A stretch of 64,000 nucleotides of DNA from the NCBI GenBank assembly GCA_051294375.1, contig JBJCIZ010000239.1, forward strand, positions 3,298,523 to 3,362,522, written 5' to 3'. This stretch comes from Paraspadella gotoi (taxonomy: Eukaryota; Chaetognatha). A model generated the notes under the pieces. It did not search any database, was not told the origin of the DNA, and saw nothing but the letters and a program-made list of their open reading frames with translations. Within the stretch, counting starts at the first letter, position 1, and every line of letters begins with the position of its first letter. The position numbers were made by a program, and so were the translations under genes. Positions 10,600-22,020 of the stretch are shown one piece after another.

Positions 10600-12724
10600 A
10601 ACCAAACTGCAAACCGTCCCAATTTTTCTTTGTTTTTTTTTTTTTTATTGCTTTTCTCATTTTTTCATCACACATCTAAAAATATGGAAAGTTTATTAAA
10701 AATTTTTAAAAAAATAATGACGTTATGTTGTTCAAATGAAAATCGTACAGGTGTATTCCCGCGGACAACTGCCGGGCATTTTCTTGAGTTTGTAGAGCAC
10801 AGGAAACCAGTGTAGCAACAGTTGAATCGGTGTAACTGGATCGTAAGAGCACGGTTCACCGGGGCATGGCGCCACTCGGATAGTTCTCTCGCACCTAATT
10901 AGTACGTAGAGCCGGAAATTTTGCGGTTGGGGGGGGAAAGGGCCGAGTTGATAAAATGCTTAACCTTGTGCTTGGCCTGGCAGAGATGACGAACGACCTA
11001 TCACGAAGATTACATTACTAATTAGTTGACGTTACTATTAAGGCTATTATCATCGGCTAAAAAAATAACATACCGATTGATGATTGAGTTGATTACACGG
11101 GCAGGTCGAAGACGGCATCGCCACTGTCTATAGGCTGTATATAGCCAACCATCGGGACCTTTCACATAGCTTTGTATTCAGTTCAATTGGCATTTGGGAA
11201 CTTCCAATATCAACTGATCACTATTTTTTTTGAAAAAAAAATATTAACATTAGTCGAGGGAAAAAACGCATTTCTCGTTTTTTGCACAAAGACATGCGTC
11301 TACACCAAAAATTGGTAGTTTGGACAAAATTCTCGTCAAATTGATAAAAAAAAAAAAAAAAAATCACAAACCATGCATGAGGACTCGAATCGAAGCCATT
11401 TGGGATGAAGAAAAAGTGAGGGCACTAAAGGGAGGTTGATAGGGACGAAAAAAAACTTGGGTTTTAGAATTTTTTTTTAAGTAAATACGACTCGATGCTC
11501 GTTCGATTTTTTAAAGTGAAAAGGGGTGGGAGGGGTAAGTTAAAGGTTCGTGAGGGCTCAAGAAAGGAAAAAAAAAAACATTTGAGATAAGATGGATTCA
11601 ATAATTGCCAGATAATGCAGCATCCTTCGAAAATAATCAAACATTGCGCTGTTTATGGGGCAACGCATTGGCGAAAAAAGTTGCTTGATCCAAAAAGTTT
11701 TCTAAAACTGTCAAATCACAGTTTTTCGCGCAATTTTTACGAAATCAGACGACTCAATTCATGAAAAATCAAGAAGCGAACAGCCAAAAGAAAAAAACTA
11801 AATGTTCCTCTACATTTCGAGATTCAGTAGTAAATATATAGTTAGTTAAATAATTCTCGAGTTTCTCAAGCCTAATCGATTAATCATTACCTCTAAATTT
11901 AGCTCGTCACGTGTGAAGGTTCGGATCCAAGTTCGGCGCATGTTCGTATTTGTTAAACAAAAGTCAAAAAACTTTAAAAAATAAAGATTCGCGCAACGAA
12001 CTCTTTTCCATCATGTTTCTCTGGAAGATCATGAAATCAGTCATAGTCTATTGTTATAACGGTGCGCCCACAATGGTAATAAATAACATCGATATTAAAA
12101 AAAAACCAAAAAAAAAAAAAACCACGGAAACAATTCTTGAAAACTCCCTCCAGTTTTTTTTTTTCAAAGGGGTGATGGAGGTTGGGAAAGTTAGCAAATA
12201 CTCTATTGTTTTTTTTTGTTTTCGACAGAGGAGCCGATACCGGCGCCTGCGCGAGAGGAGAGAATTGAAAAAATCACAGAAAGCGAATTGACCCAATATC
12301 ATATTCAAGGATTTAAAACAAATTAAGGTTGCTACTTTTGATAGTAGTCGTAAATGATAGGCTAACCTTTTTTCTCCCCATCGACATTATCACAACAAAA
12401 TTTTTTTTTTATAAGGAAAGACGGTAAAATAACTTTTTTCGCTGTCTCGTAACAGAAAAAACACTGAAACGACGTTTTACAGTACCGAACTCCTGCAAAG
12501 TCTTTCTCGGCCTCGTTCCCATTTTAAAAAAAAAAAATAAAACAAAGCCGCCCGCGAAAAAAAATAAATAAAAAAGGGCGCGCGTAGTATTATACAGCGA
12601 CCCGACGTTGAAAAAAATAAAAAAAAATTACACAACGGCTGCAATCACCGCGGCGAGGGAGCACGAAAGTTCTTTCTATAGACGGTTCGGCATTTTTGGG
12701 GGCGAAAATCTCCCTTTTTTTTAT
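10600..12724. other. AT-rich spacer between carrier copy and FXR copy
   Basis: No gene is supported. The sequence matches 25,512-27,531 in copy 2 and probably holds the two facing 3' UTRs, since the carrier is on + and FXR on -. Confidence 0.6.
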
Positions 12725-15700
12725 TCAATAGAAACGCCGTGGACTTTGACGTTTATATCCTTTGTCTGTTTTCCGGCATCCGGAGACGGCTGTTGATGGT
12801 GCTGGTTGAGGATTTTGCGTGGATTACCCCGTAGGAAGGCTCTTGCGCCCGTTGGAATATCTTTGACTCGATCTTCTTGAAAAGAAAAAAATTCAAAAAT
12901 AATAATAAATTTTTCTAAACATAAGGATCAATATAAATCTTTTCGGACAGAACTGGGCTAACTTGGGCGGCTTGGACGGAATTTCGGCGTTGCCGGACGG
13001 GACGCCGCGACGGTTAGAACCCGGAAGAGTTGGCGTCGCCGTTAATTGGAGTCGCCTCTCGACTTTCCCGACCGATGAAGCGGCACCTTATGCAATAAAT
13101 AACATATATTATCGGTTATAATTTATGTAATATATCATTATATAAACATATAAGGCTACTTCTAAAACCTCTTCGCCCCTCACGTCATTCTTCGGTCGAA
13201 CCGTCTCCCGCGTCCAACGAGCTCCCGCTTCCCGTTCCTCGCCGCTGCTTCTCCATCGATTTTCGTCTGATCCCGTTAGGAACAGGAGGGTCGGCCCCGA
13301 ACGGACGGACCGCCGACGTGTCGGTTTGTCCTCCGGGTGCGGATAAGCGCCGCTGCCGAGCCATTGTTGTTACCGGGGCGTCGCCGGCGGTCGTTCAGTT
13401 TCCGTTGTTACGCAGGCGTTGGCGGTAGGGGAGATGACACCGTCCCGCTGGCTGGAGTCTTTAAGAAGAGAAGAAAGTGCATAATAGAGGGGGGGGGTAA
13501 TGAAGAGAGAGAGAGAAAAAAAAGGAGAGTAATGAAATTTGCGGTCCACATCCTGTCGGGACTCGTGACGGACGGTGTGACTTTCTTCGGAATCGATGGG
13601 CCGTTTCCCGTCCGACGTCGCCAGGCCCCCGCGCCGCCCGAGAAATCCCCTCTCGTGATGCGCTGGGATCAGTTAATGAATTAATTAATGGGATTAAATA
13701 TAACAAACCCCCAACTTCTTGTTTTTATTTAATTGCATCAACTTGATCGACCAATAATCACTTATGTATTATGTAACGGAAAGTATTCGATCACGATTCG
13801 TTACAATAAAAATTGATTAAAAATTTACCGCTTTTCGCGTATTATGTTGTTTTGTGTTGATGTATTCCCGCGTGTAGTTGCCGTTACATACTCGGGCATG
13901 ATTCGGCGCCGGAGGGCCGTGTACTGTAAACGGACCCTCGTCCGCCTCCACCTCCCGATTCGTAAGCCGCCGCCCCGCCCTCGTCCCGCGACCCCGCGTC
14001 GCCCCGCATTCCTCGGCCGCCTCAGAAACTCGCCTCCGGCCGCCTCCTGATTACTCGCCGCCGCCCCGCCCGCATTCCACGGCTCCAATCGACGATGTAT
14101 TCAACGAAGTTCATTGCTGTCCGACTGGTAACCTCCCTCATTCGGTCTGTTTAGATTTTTATAGGGGGAAAAGGGGATTGCTGATGATGTTTCCAAATTA
14201 ATAAAAATATCTTAGAATGTATACATTTATCGAAATATCACTAATTAGGCGGCGAATCATCACAATTTTTTTAATTCGTTTGTGATTCTGTCACCGAGTC
14301 GGCTGTACCTCCCGGCCCCGGTAATAGCCCGTAGTGTTGCGTTCCTTGTCAAACTCCCTTCAACTGTTCCGCCCAGTTGCGGCTTCGCTCGGCTCTCTTC
14401 TCTCTCCCGCATCAGTTTTGCACTTCGTCTTGATAATTAGGCAAAGACAAAAAAAAAAAACCAAACAAAAAAAAAACTCAAATTAGAAGAGAGAAACTGG
14501 AAAACGTTGATGTTAATAAAGCCGTGTTCAATGCAATTGCTACGGGCTATTTAATGTTAAAACAAATCAGAACCAGCAATGCAAAAAAACGAAACGAAAT
14601 ATTAAAAAAAAAAAAGTTTAAATTAATACAACTAAATTTGAAAACAAGTTACCGACTTAAATAACTACTAATTGATCATGTTTTTGAAGAGGTTTTTTTT
14701 TTAGGGCAGGATCACAGAAGCTTGTAATTAGGGGGGATATATATTCGATACATTATGTGCCGAGCCCGTCGATAAAAAAAAGGATATATAAAACCACGGC
14801 AAAAAAAAAAAAAAAGAAAAAAAAAGACTGCCACAGATTGCGCCGTTTGGCGGGTGTCATTATTAACGACGAAGCGACGCGCAGGTCTTCGCCACCGAAA
14901 TCCGTCGCCGCCGCAATCTTTCACGCGAGTCTCGCGGTCAACAGCTCACCGGCGAGAGGCACTCGACCTTTTCCGCCGGAACTCGCGTCGACGCCACCGA
15001 CGTCTGGCGAGCTTGGCGTCGTGGCCACGCCTTCCGCCCGCATGACCTTCGCGCAAGGATTACCTCGCGACTCGGGCGGCCCCTGGGAACGTTCCGTAAT
15101 AATTCTCTTCCAGCGGACGGACTCTGCTTCCGTTCGCGGAGCCGAAGCGGCCGGAAAACCGTCGTCTTCGTCATTTCGCCTCGTTTTCGCGCCTGCGATT
15201 CCGGTTGGAAGCACGGGACGGCCGCCGAGGCGCTACGGCGGCCGTTCCGCCCCACTGCCCAGGGGTTGGACGCCGGCTATCGCGCCGAGTTAGGAATACG
15301 AGACCGCGTGCGGGAGGGACCCGGCTCATGATGTGGCGTCCGTTGCGGGTTTTTTATTTGATAATCAGTAAAAAGTTGTCTGTAGCGCCGTAATTCAAAG
15401 CGCATGTTACTTCAAAATATTTCTAGGCCAAAGTCAACACTGAAAAAGTCGACCTTCAAAAGAACAAACCGCAGTTTACAAACGGCGTCGCTCAACGAAA
15501 GGCATGAGCTGCGGCAGCACCATGGCGACCACAAAACAGAACGGAGGACAAAACACCATGCAAACGAAAAGACGCCAACGTTCGGGAAAAGTCATCTCGA
15601 TGTTTGACGGCGTCGACGGTCTTGACGTGGTCGTCATACGAAGTCGCAAAGAATCAGGTCGTGGCGTCTTCGTCAGTTTCGGACTGGGCAGCCGTTGAGG

Positions 15701-18113
15701 GAGCGATGCAAGAGTTCGCTGCTTTCATAGTTAAATTTGTTTCGTTTGCTGTTGTTTTTTAGGTTGTTTTTGCTTGCAAGTTCGATCGTTATCGTAGCTT
15801 GTCTGAGTTGTTGCTTTTGTTATTTCTTGTTCCAGTTGATATTTTCGTGCGGCCGATATGCCGTATCGGAGACGAACGTAATCAAGTGATCAAGGAAAGA
15901 ATCGCGATTCAAAATCATCATTAACGAAGTAACTGTTCGTTGTTTCCAAGTCGCGTTGCCATTTTCGAGTTCGAAGCGCTGCACTTTTCGAGGGTAGCCA
16001 ATGATGGCGCCAATATCCGGTCAATATTGATCGATGACGGTTTAGCTTATTTTTAAAATTTTCAGACGCAACAAGCAAGTCGTTCGAACTGCGGAAAGCT
16101 GAGTCCATCCAACGTTTTATCCCCAAACGTGCGAATATTTGTATCATTTTAATAACCAACTGCTTAATGAAGATTCAATCAACACTTAAGCCTTACGTAT
16201 TTGGAGAGTAGAAACGTTCAACTGTACAAAATAATCTTCGTATCGGGAGATGAAATTAATTGGCGAACGGACGTCATCGTCAAAGCTTTCCACATCATCG
16301 CTTAAAGTTATCCATTTCAGAAAAAAATTGATCAAGAATACTAATAAAAAAATATTCTTAGGGGACAACGCATGAGCAAGAATTTTTCTTCATTTTGCTT
16401 CACTACAACTAAAACAATACAATTGGATTTCATGCGTTTCCAAAACATCAGACGAGGGGAAGAAACAAAAATGGTCGATACAGGAATGGAGACGAAATAA
16501 AAAAAAAAAAACCTGTAAAAAATTTGTTCTCTCTGCCACAGAGGGCGTTCTACGCGTCTAAAAACGTTTCTTCTCGTTTGCGCTGTCAAGGTAAGTGGCG
16601 GAGGAGAGAAGGCTTCCCCCGTATTGTCCTCTATTTGCCTAGCGACTCGTCCTTTACGGTTGAGCGAAGAAATCGCGTTAGTTAAAATCGGCAAATACTA
16701 GCGGCGTTGAACTGATTTTTCCGCAATTCTTCTCGGACCGAAAAAAAACTCCTTACCATCGTGCAATGCGTTCTCGTTGCACAGATTTCGATCTCTGCGA
16801 GGCGTCGGCTTGGTGGGCTGGCGGCGGCAAGCGTCGCGACGCCTCGTTTGCCGCCGCCGCCTCGGGACCGTCGAACTTTCTTGGTCACCGTGAGTCGAAG
16901 ATTGGTTGGCGGGCTTTGCGGATTTTGCTGACCCTCGACCGCCGCGGTGTGGTAAAGGGCTTTCCCTTGGGACCGACGACAGTAAAAGCGGAGTTCCTTT
17001 CGCGAGAACCACCGTTCAGGCGTTGTTCCCGGGCCCCTTTCGTTTCGGAACACAACGAAGAATTTTTTGGCGAGAGAGTAAGAAAAAATATTAAAAGGCT
17101 TCAGAAAATTTGACTTTTGACATCAACATCCACCGTATAAAAAAAAAAAAAAGCTGGGTAAAAGCATTTTTGTTTTCGCCACCGCCAGGATATGACAAAA
17201 ATAAATCATCAGCTATTAAAAAGGGATAATAAGCTAATTTCGAGTAGTTTGAAAAAAAAATAAACTTAGCAGGACTAAAAAGCGATTAAAACAATTCATT
17301 CTGTTCTCACTTCACCACGTTCCGCTGCTGGCTCTTTGCTTCTCCTTCAACAGGCGCGTCATTTTCTAAAACGAAAAAATTCAGTCAGTGAAACCAGAAC
17401 GAGTTCATCTATAAAAACCGCACAGAGGGCGCATATTGTTATCGCAGCAGTAAAAGGAGCAAGGAAAAAAAAAAAATAAAAAAAAACGAATATTTATTAG
17501 TTTTTTGGCAAGAACTGGAATGATAAAAAGTAATGGGATAGTTCCATGACGTAGACACTCACCCTGCGTTGAGCTGTTCGCCCTGGGTTCGCTGGGAATT
17601 CGGCCGCGGTTGGCGGGATTGCGCGCGCCGCGATTGTAGGCCGGCTCTCGCCGCGTCCAGCGACCGGGCCTCGACCGCCACCTTAGTCCGCAAAACGATC
17701 TGTCAGGTATCTGGCCAAATGAAAAATCGTTACACAGCCGCGTTGTTAGCATTAACTTACCCGAGGTTTTATAAATTCCCAAGGTAATTTTTTTTTTCCG
17801 GACATTTTCCGCATCGTTAACGACCTCACCTGTAGCCCTCCGCGCTGAGAGGTTAATGACTGCGTTCCGCGGTCGAGGTTCCGTTCCTCAAGATTCCGAT
17901 CTGGCGTTTACGATCTTCCAGATTTTGTTCTCGTAGAGACTCCACTTCCTAAAAAAATAGACACGAAAGCATTGGGAATAACTCCGTAATTAGGCAAAGC
18001 GCGAATTCTGTTAAACCTTGAGATGGGGCGAGATGATATTCGAGAAGAACATTGAGGCATTTTGAATGTTCTCTCGCGTGCCCCGACGAGATGAACGAAC
18101 CGTCCGGAACCTA
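12725..18113 (-). pseudogene. FXR 3' half, frame-broken duplicate
   Basis: This duplicates the 3' exons of the FXR locus, from the last exon (stop near 12,725, equivalent to 27,532) up to the exon encoding the end of the KH-domain region (18,008-18,113, equivalent to 32,496-32,582). It stops abruptly within a few bases of that exon's acceptor, in a (GA)n tract. RGG exons can be recognised at about 13,850-14,090, 14,920-15,290 and 17,550-17,720, but all contain indels. It has no KH2 or Agenet exons and cannot make a whole protein. Confidence 0.75.
15492..16315 (-). pseudogene. Duplicate of the nested tail-anchored protein gene, frame-broken
   Basis: It corresponds to 30,138-30,933. The start context (cat at 16,313-16,315) and the end of the hydrophobic tail (near 15,492) are both present, with many indels between. 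In this copy the first coding block runs to a usable donor (ATAC/GTAAGG near 16,190). That helps define the intron in the other copy, which lacks a base in this block. Confidence 0.55.
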
Positions 18114-18122
18114 CGGAATGGA

Positions 18123-18131
18123 GATCTCTCT

Positions 18132-18166
<35 letters not shown>
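18123..18166. repeat. (GA)n tract at the junction of the two duplication copies
   Basis: A pure GA run joins the end of copy 1 (ggaatggaga) to the start of copy 2 (gaccgcccgt). A simple repeat at the exact junction fits either unequal exchange or a false assembly overlap. Confidence 0.9.
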
Positions 18167-18170
<4 letters not shown>

Positions 18171-18773
18171 CCCGTCTGGTCACGCCGGGAAGCCCCGGAC
18201 TGGCATAGTTTCATTTTTATTCAGGAATCGCGTGGCAAAAGACCATTTGTGAATGAAACCGAAGGGGAAATAAAAAAAACCGGGAGTTTATTTCTCAAAA
18301 TCTGACGATTATATCTCTTCGAGGTCCCCGGGATCATCATCCCGGATGGAAATAGGCAATTCGGAATTTGAATAATATCCCGGGCTACGTTGATAGAAAA
18401 CCGAGGTCATTAATTTCTGGAAAATTTATTGTAGCCATAACGACTTCGCCGTATTGGGCAAAGATTTTGTTTGGTTAATGAAAATTTTAGAAAATCCAAA
18501 GATGTGTCCTAAAATGAAAGGATTATCTTTGAATTAACGTCAATTCTTTGAAAAGCAGTCAACGCGCAAGTTCTCTATTTCCGTTCGTCTGCATCGAAAT
18601 ATGCCTTTCTGACTTCCTCACTCACTTCCTTAATTTTTCTGTTCAAAGTTTAAATAAAATTATTGCAACTGACGTTAAGAAGAGACATTTAAAAAAAAAA
18701 AACTTTATTTTTTTTCATGTTCTCGCCACGAGGGGATCATCAATAGATTTGTTCATAATTAATAACTTGGTAA

Positions 18774-18932
18774 AATTTTACTTTCGCCGACCGGGGTTTT
18801 GGCGTCTTTTGAAAAACTTAAAATACTTATTAAAAATTTAAAAAAAAATAATACCTAATTACCCTACCCTGTTAACCCTAACCACTCCTAACCCTAAACC
18901 CCCCCTAACCCCGGTTGGCGAAAGTAAATTTA
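18774..18932. mobile_element. Short inverted-terminal-repeat element with telomere-like core (copy 2)
   Basis: The ends are TTTTACTTTCGCCGACCGGGG and its complement (CCCCGGTTGGCGAAAGTAAA), with CCCTAACCACTCCTAACCC-type repeats inside. It is equivalent to 6,361-6,525. Confidence 0.65.
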
Positions 18933-19158
18933 TACTTTTTTAAAAGAAAAGAACAAGAGCATCTTAAAAGAGAAAAAAACGACTTGTCAAAAGCCGCCCG
19001 ATCAAATCCAAATGGCGGCGGACAAAGAAAGAGGGTTTTTGTTCTCCACACAAAAATCGTATCTGATTTACATGCCAAATCGATTAAGCGACACGGCGAC
19101 AGAGACTGGCGCCGATCTGGCTACGTCATCCTTTCGTCTCGCTCTCTTGTCATCTTTT

Positions 19159-19839
19159 NNNNNNNNNNNNNNNNNNNNNNNNNNNNNNNNNNNNNNNNNN
19201 NNNNNNNNNNNNNNNNNNNNNNNNNNNNNNNNNNNNNNNNNNNNNNNNNNNNNNNNNNNNNNNNNNNNNNNNNNNNNNNNNNNNNNNNNNNNNNNNNNNN
19301 NNNNNNNNNNNNNNNNNNNNNNNNNNNNNNNNNNNNNNNNNNNNNNNNNNNNNNNNNNNNNNNNNNNNNNNNNNNNNNNNNNNNNNNNNNNNNNNNNNNN
19401 NNNNNNNNNNNNNNNNNNNNNNNNNNNNNNNNNNNNNNNNNNNNNNNNNNNNNNNNNNNNNNNNNNNNNNNNNNNNNNNNNNNNNNNNNNNNNNNNNNNN
19501 NNNNNNNNNNNNNNNNNNNNNNNNNNNNNNNNNNNNNNNNNNNNNNNNNNNNNNNNNNNNNNNNNNNNNNNNNNNNNNNNNNNNNNNNNNNNNNNNNNNN
19601 NNNNNNNNNNNNNNNNNNNNNNNNNNNNNNNNNNNNNNNNNNNNNNNNNNNNNNNNNNNNNNNNNNNNNNNNNNNNNNNNNNNNNNNNNNNNNNNNNNNN
19701 NNNNNNNNNNNNNNNNNNNNNNNNNNNNNNNNNNNNNNNNNNNNNNNNNNNNNNNNNNNNNNNNNNNNNNNNNNNNNNNNNNNNNNNNNNNNNNNNNNNN
19801 NNNNNNNNNNNNNNNNNNNNNNNNNNNNNNNNNNNNNNN
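19159..19839. other. 681-N assembly gap
   Basis: The gap replaces DNA that corresponds to about 6,750-7,512 in copy 1. The missing DNA is present, in inverted orientation, in both fold-back segments (20,458-21,676 and 22,050-23,720). Confidence 0.99.
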
Positions 19840-20457
19840 TTTTGTTTTCGAAAGAAATAACATGACGCAAACTCAACGAAAATTTCGACAAGATTCAAAG
19901 TAGGACGAGGAGCACGCATTCACGAACTTTTCCTCGTGGGTCAAATCGAAATACATACGAGCATTCAAAAAATTTGCATGCACTTCAACAGATAATTCGT
20001 TATCGGGCCATGGCCTATCATTTTTTTCGGTCCTACCTCGGCGATTAAAACTTTCTGAGTACTTTCTTCGTCAACCCACACAAAAAAATCAGCCGCCGCT
20101 AAGACCCAATCTCCAACGCCTAATCCTAACCCTTTTTTCACGGAGGACGGATCAGCCCTTACCCAATTTAAACCAACCATGCAAGCAGCGGCCTTACCTC
20201 TTGGAATCCGCCTCTTCGATCGTTTTGTCATGCATCTTCTCCTACGAACGTCCGCCCGTCGTCCCCAGAGTGCCGACTCTTCATCCCCGTCCGACGTCAA
20301 GACGGCCGAGGCGATTCTCTCGCGTCCCGCGTCGTGGACAACGAGACTTAATTTTTTTTTTTACAACTTTTTTTTCTCGGCAAAAACGAGGAAAGGTTAT
20401 TTCTTAACTTCAGCCATATTGGACTGTATTTGAGGAAATCAAAAAAAATAGGAAGAT

Positions 20458-21676
20458 ACTATTGAGTAACGAACCAACTCACGATTCTCGTTTCCTTTTT
20501 TTGAAGTTTTCCGGGCATATGAGACATTAGAACATCCAATGATTGGATAAAATGAAAGATAGTATCTTCCTATTTTTTTTGATTTCCTCAAATACAGTCC
20601 AATATGGCTGAAGTTAAGAAATAACCTTTCCTCGTTTTTGCCGAGAAAAAAAAGTTGTAAAAAAAAAATTAAGTCTCGTTGTCCACGACGCGGGACGCGA
20701 GAGAATCGCCTCGGCCGTCTTGACGTCGGACGGGGATGAAGAGTCGGCACTCTGGGACGAACGGGCGGACGTGACTCGTAGGAGAGATCATGACAAAACG
20801 ATGGAAGAGGCGGATTCCAAGAGGTAAGGCGCTGCTTGCATGGTGGTTTAAATTGGGTAAGGGCTGATCCGTCTCCGTGAAAATAGGGTTAGGATTAGCG
20901 TTGGAGATTGGGTCTTAGCGGCGGCTGATTTTTTGTGTGGTGTTGACGAAGAAAGTACTCAGAAAGTTTTAATCGCCGAGGTAGGACCGAAAAAAATGAT
21001 AGGCCATGGCCCGATAATGAATTATCTGTTAAAATGCATGCAAAATTTTTTTGAATGCTCGTATGTATTCGATTTGACCCACGAGGAAAAGTTCGTGAAT
21101 GCGTGCTCCTCGTCCTACTTTGAATCTTGTCGAAATTTTCGTTGAGTTTGCGTCATGTTATTTCTTTCGAAAACAAAATCAGAGCGTGGCTCGCGGGAAA
21201 ATCGATCCGATGGTCCCGCTGAGGCTTTTGAAGAAATCACGAGTCGAGCGCGTGAAAAGCGAACTCTCGCGATTATAAAATTTATCCTTCTAGGATCAGC
21301 TGAAGACGAAATTCGTCGAACCACTCACAACCGGTCCGTCGAAAAAAACAGAACCACGAGTTGATTGAAACCGGGATGATTTTGCAATGTCGACGAATAA
21401 TTTCGATTTACATTTGTTGATATTGGCCGTGCTCGTCTTTGTCGAGAATTTAAACGCGTCCGAATCCCTTTGCTATATTGCCTATGAACTCTGTTGCTAC
21501 GCTTGTAAATTATCAGTTTGCTCTGGACAAGAGGGCTCCCGCTCCGGAGTGGACGACCGGTTTGAACCAGAATTGAATGATCGTGGGGGCGAGACTCGAT
21601 CCTCCAGAAGAAAAAAAAATCGAGGGGAAAAAAATAAGATCGAACTTGAAGGTGACTGGCCCGAGTTCGTGCAATT
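20458..21676 (-). repeat. Inverted fold-back segment 1
   Basis: From about 20,458 the sequence turns back and reads as the reverse complement of the DNA just upstream (for example 20,560-20,690 against 20,310-20,455). It continues into the complement of the region equivalent to copy-1 bases 8,250 down to 7,000, and ends at a 25-N gap. The last roughly 1.18 kb (20,496-21,676) appears identical to 22,540-23,720. The same end point in both inverted segments favours an assembly or gap-filling artefact. Confidence 0.8.
21387..21676 (+). CDS. Unrecognised open frame with hydrophobic N-terminus (runs into gap)
   Basis: The frame starts with Met and a short polar stretch, then a hydrophobic run ([13 protein letters not shown]), several cysteines and a charged lysine-rich part, before entering the N gap with no stop. 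An identical frame lies at 23,431-23,720. I do not recognise a family. It could be a small secreted or membrane protein or a chance frame; the equivalent DNA in copy 1 (7,000-7,290, opposite strand) is broken. Low confidence. Confidence 0.15.
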
Positions 21677-21701
21677 NNNNNNNNNNNNNNNNNNNNNNNN
21701 N
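21677..21701. other. 25-N assembly gap
   Basis: It ends inverted segment 1. On its far side the forward sequence resumes near the point where it was left (equivalent to copy-1 base 8,256). Confidence 0.99.
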
Positions 21702-22020
21702 GCTATCTTTAGAAAACGTTTTGGGCTTTAAGGGGACATGCATGGCAACGGGTTGCCTGAGATGCCCATTGGGATAGGGCATCTCACTGTTGGCTTTGGG
21801 GGCTTCCGACCCTCAGTGACGCATCCAGTCACTGGCGCGGTTACCCTAGGACGGTCTCGCTTTGCCAACGCAGAGGGAAGTTGTTAGGACTGTGGATGGA
21901 ACGCAACGCCTGGGATGGCGTGTTCCCCCTTTGAGTCAATGGTATTGGCTGAACGATGGTGGACGTGAGGCAGTGTGAATATACCACCACAACATAACGT
22001 TTAACTTTGACCAGTTGACA

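Larger units (their letters stand above)
5727..18113 (+). repeat. Large direct duplication, copy 1 (indel-rich)
   Basis: This segment aligns along its whole length, in the same order and orientation, with 18,167-32,594. It starts after a (GA)n tract and stops at ggaatggaga, the base block at which copy 2 continues into the intact FXR gene. Differences are mostly single-base insertions and deletions, often in homopolymers, every few tens of bases. Coding exons readable in copy 2 are frame-broken here. It is either an old degenerating tandem duplicate or, more likely, a poorly corrected second assembly of the same locus. Confidence 0.85.
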
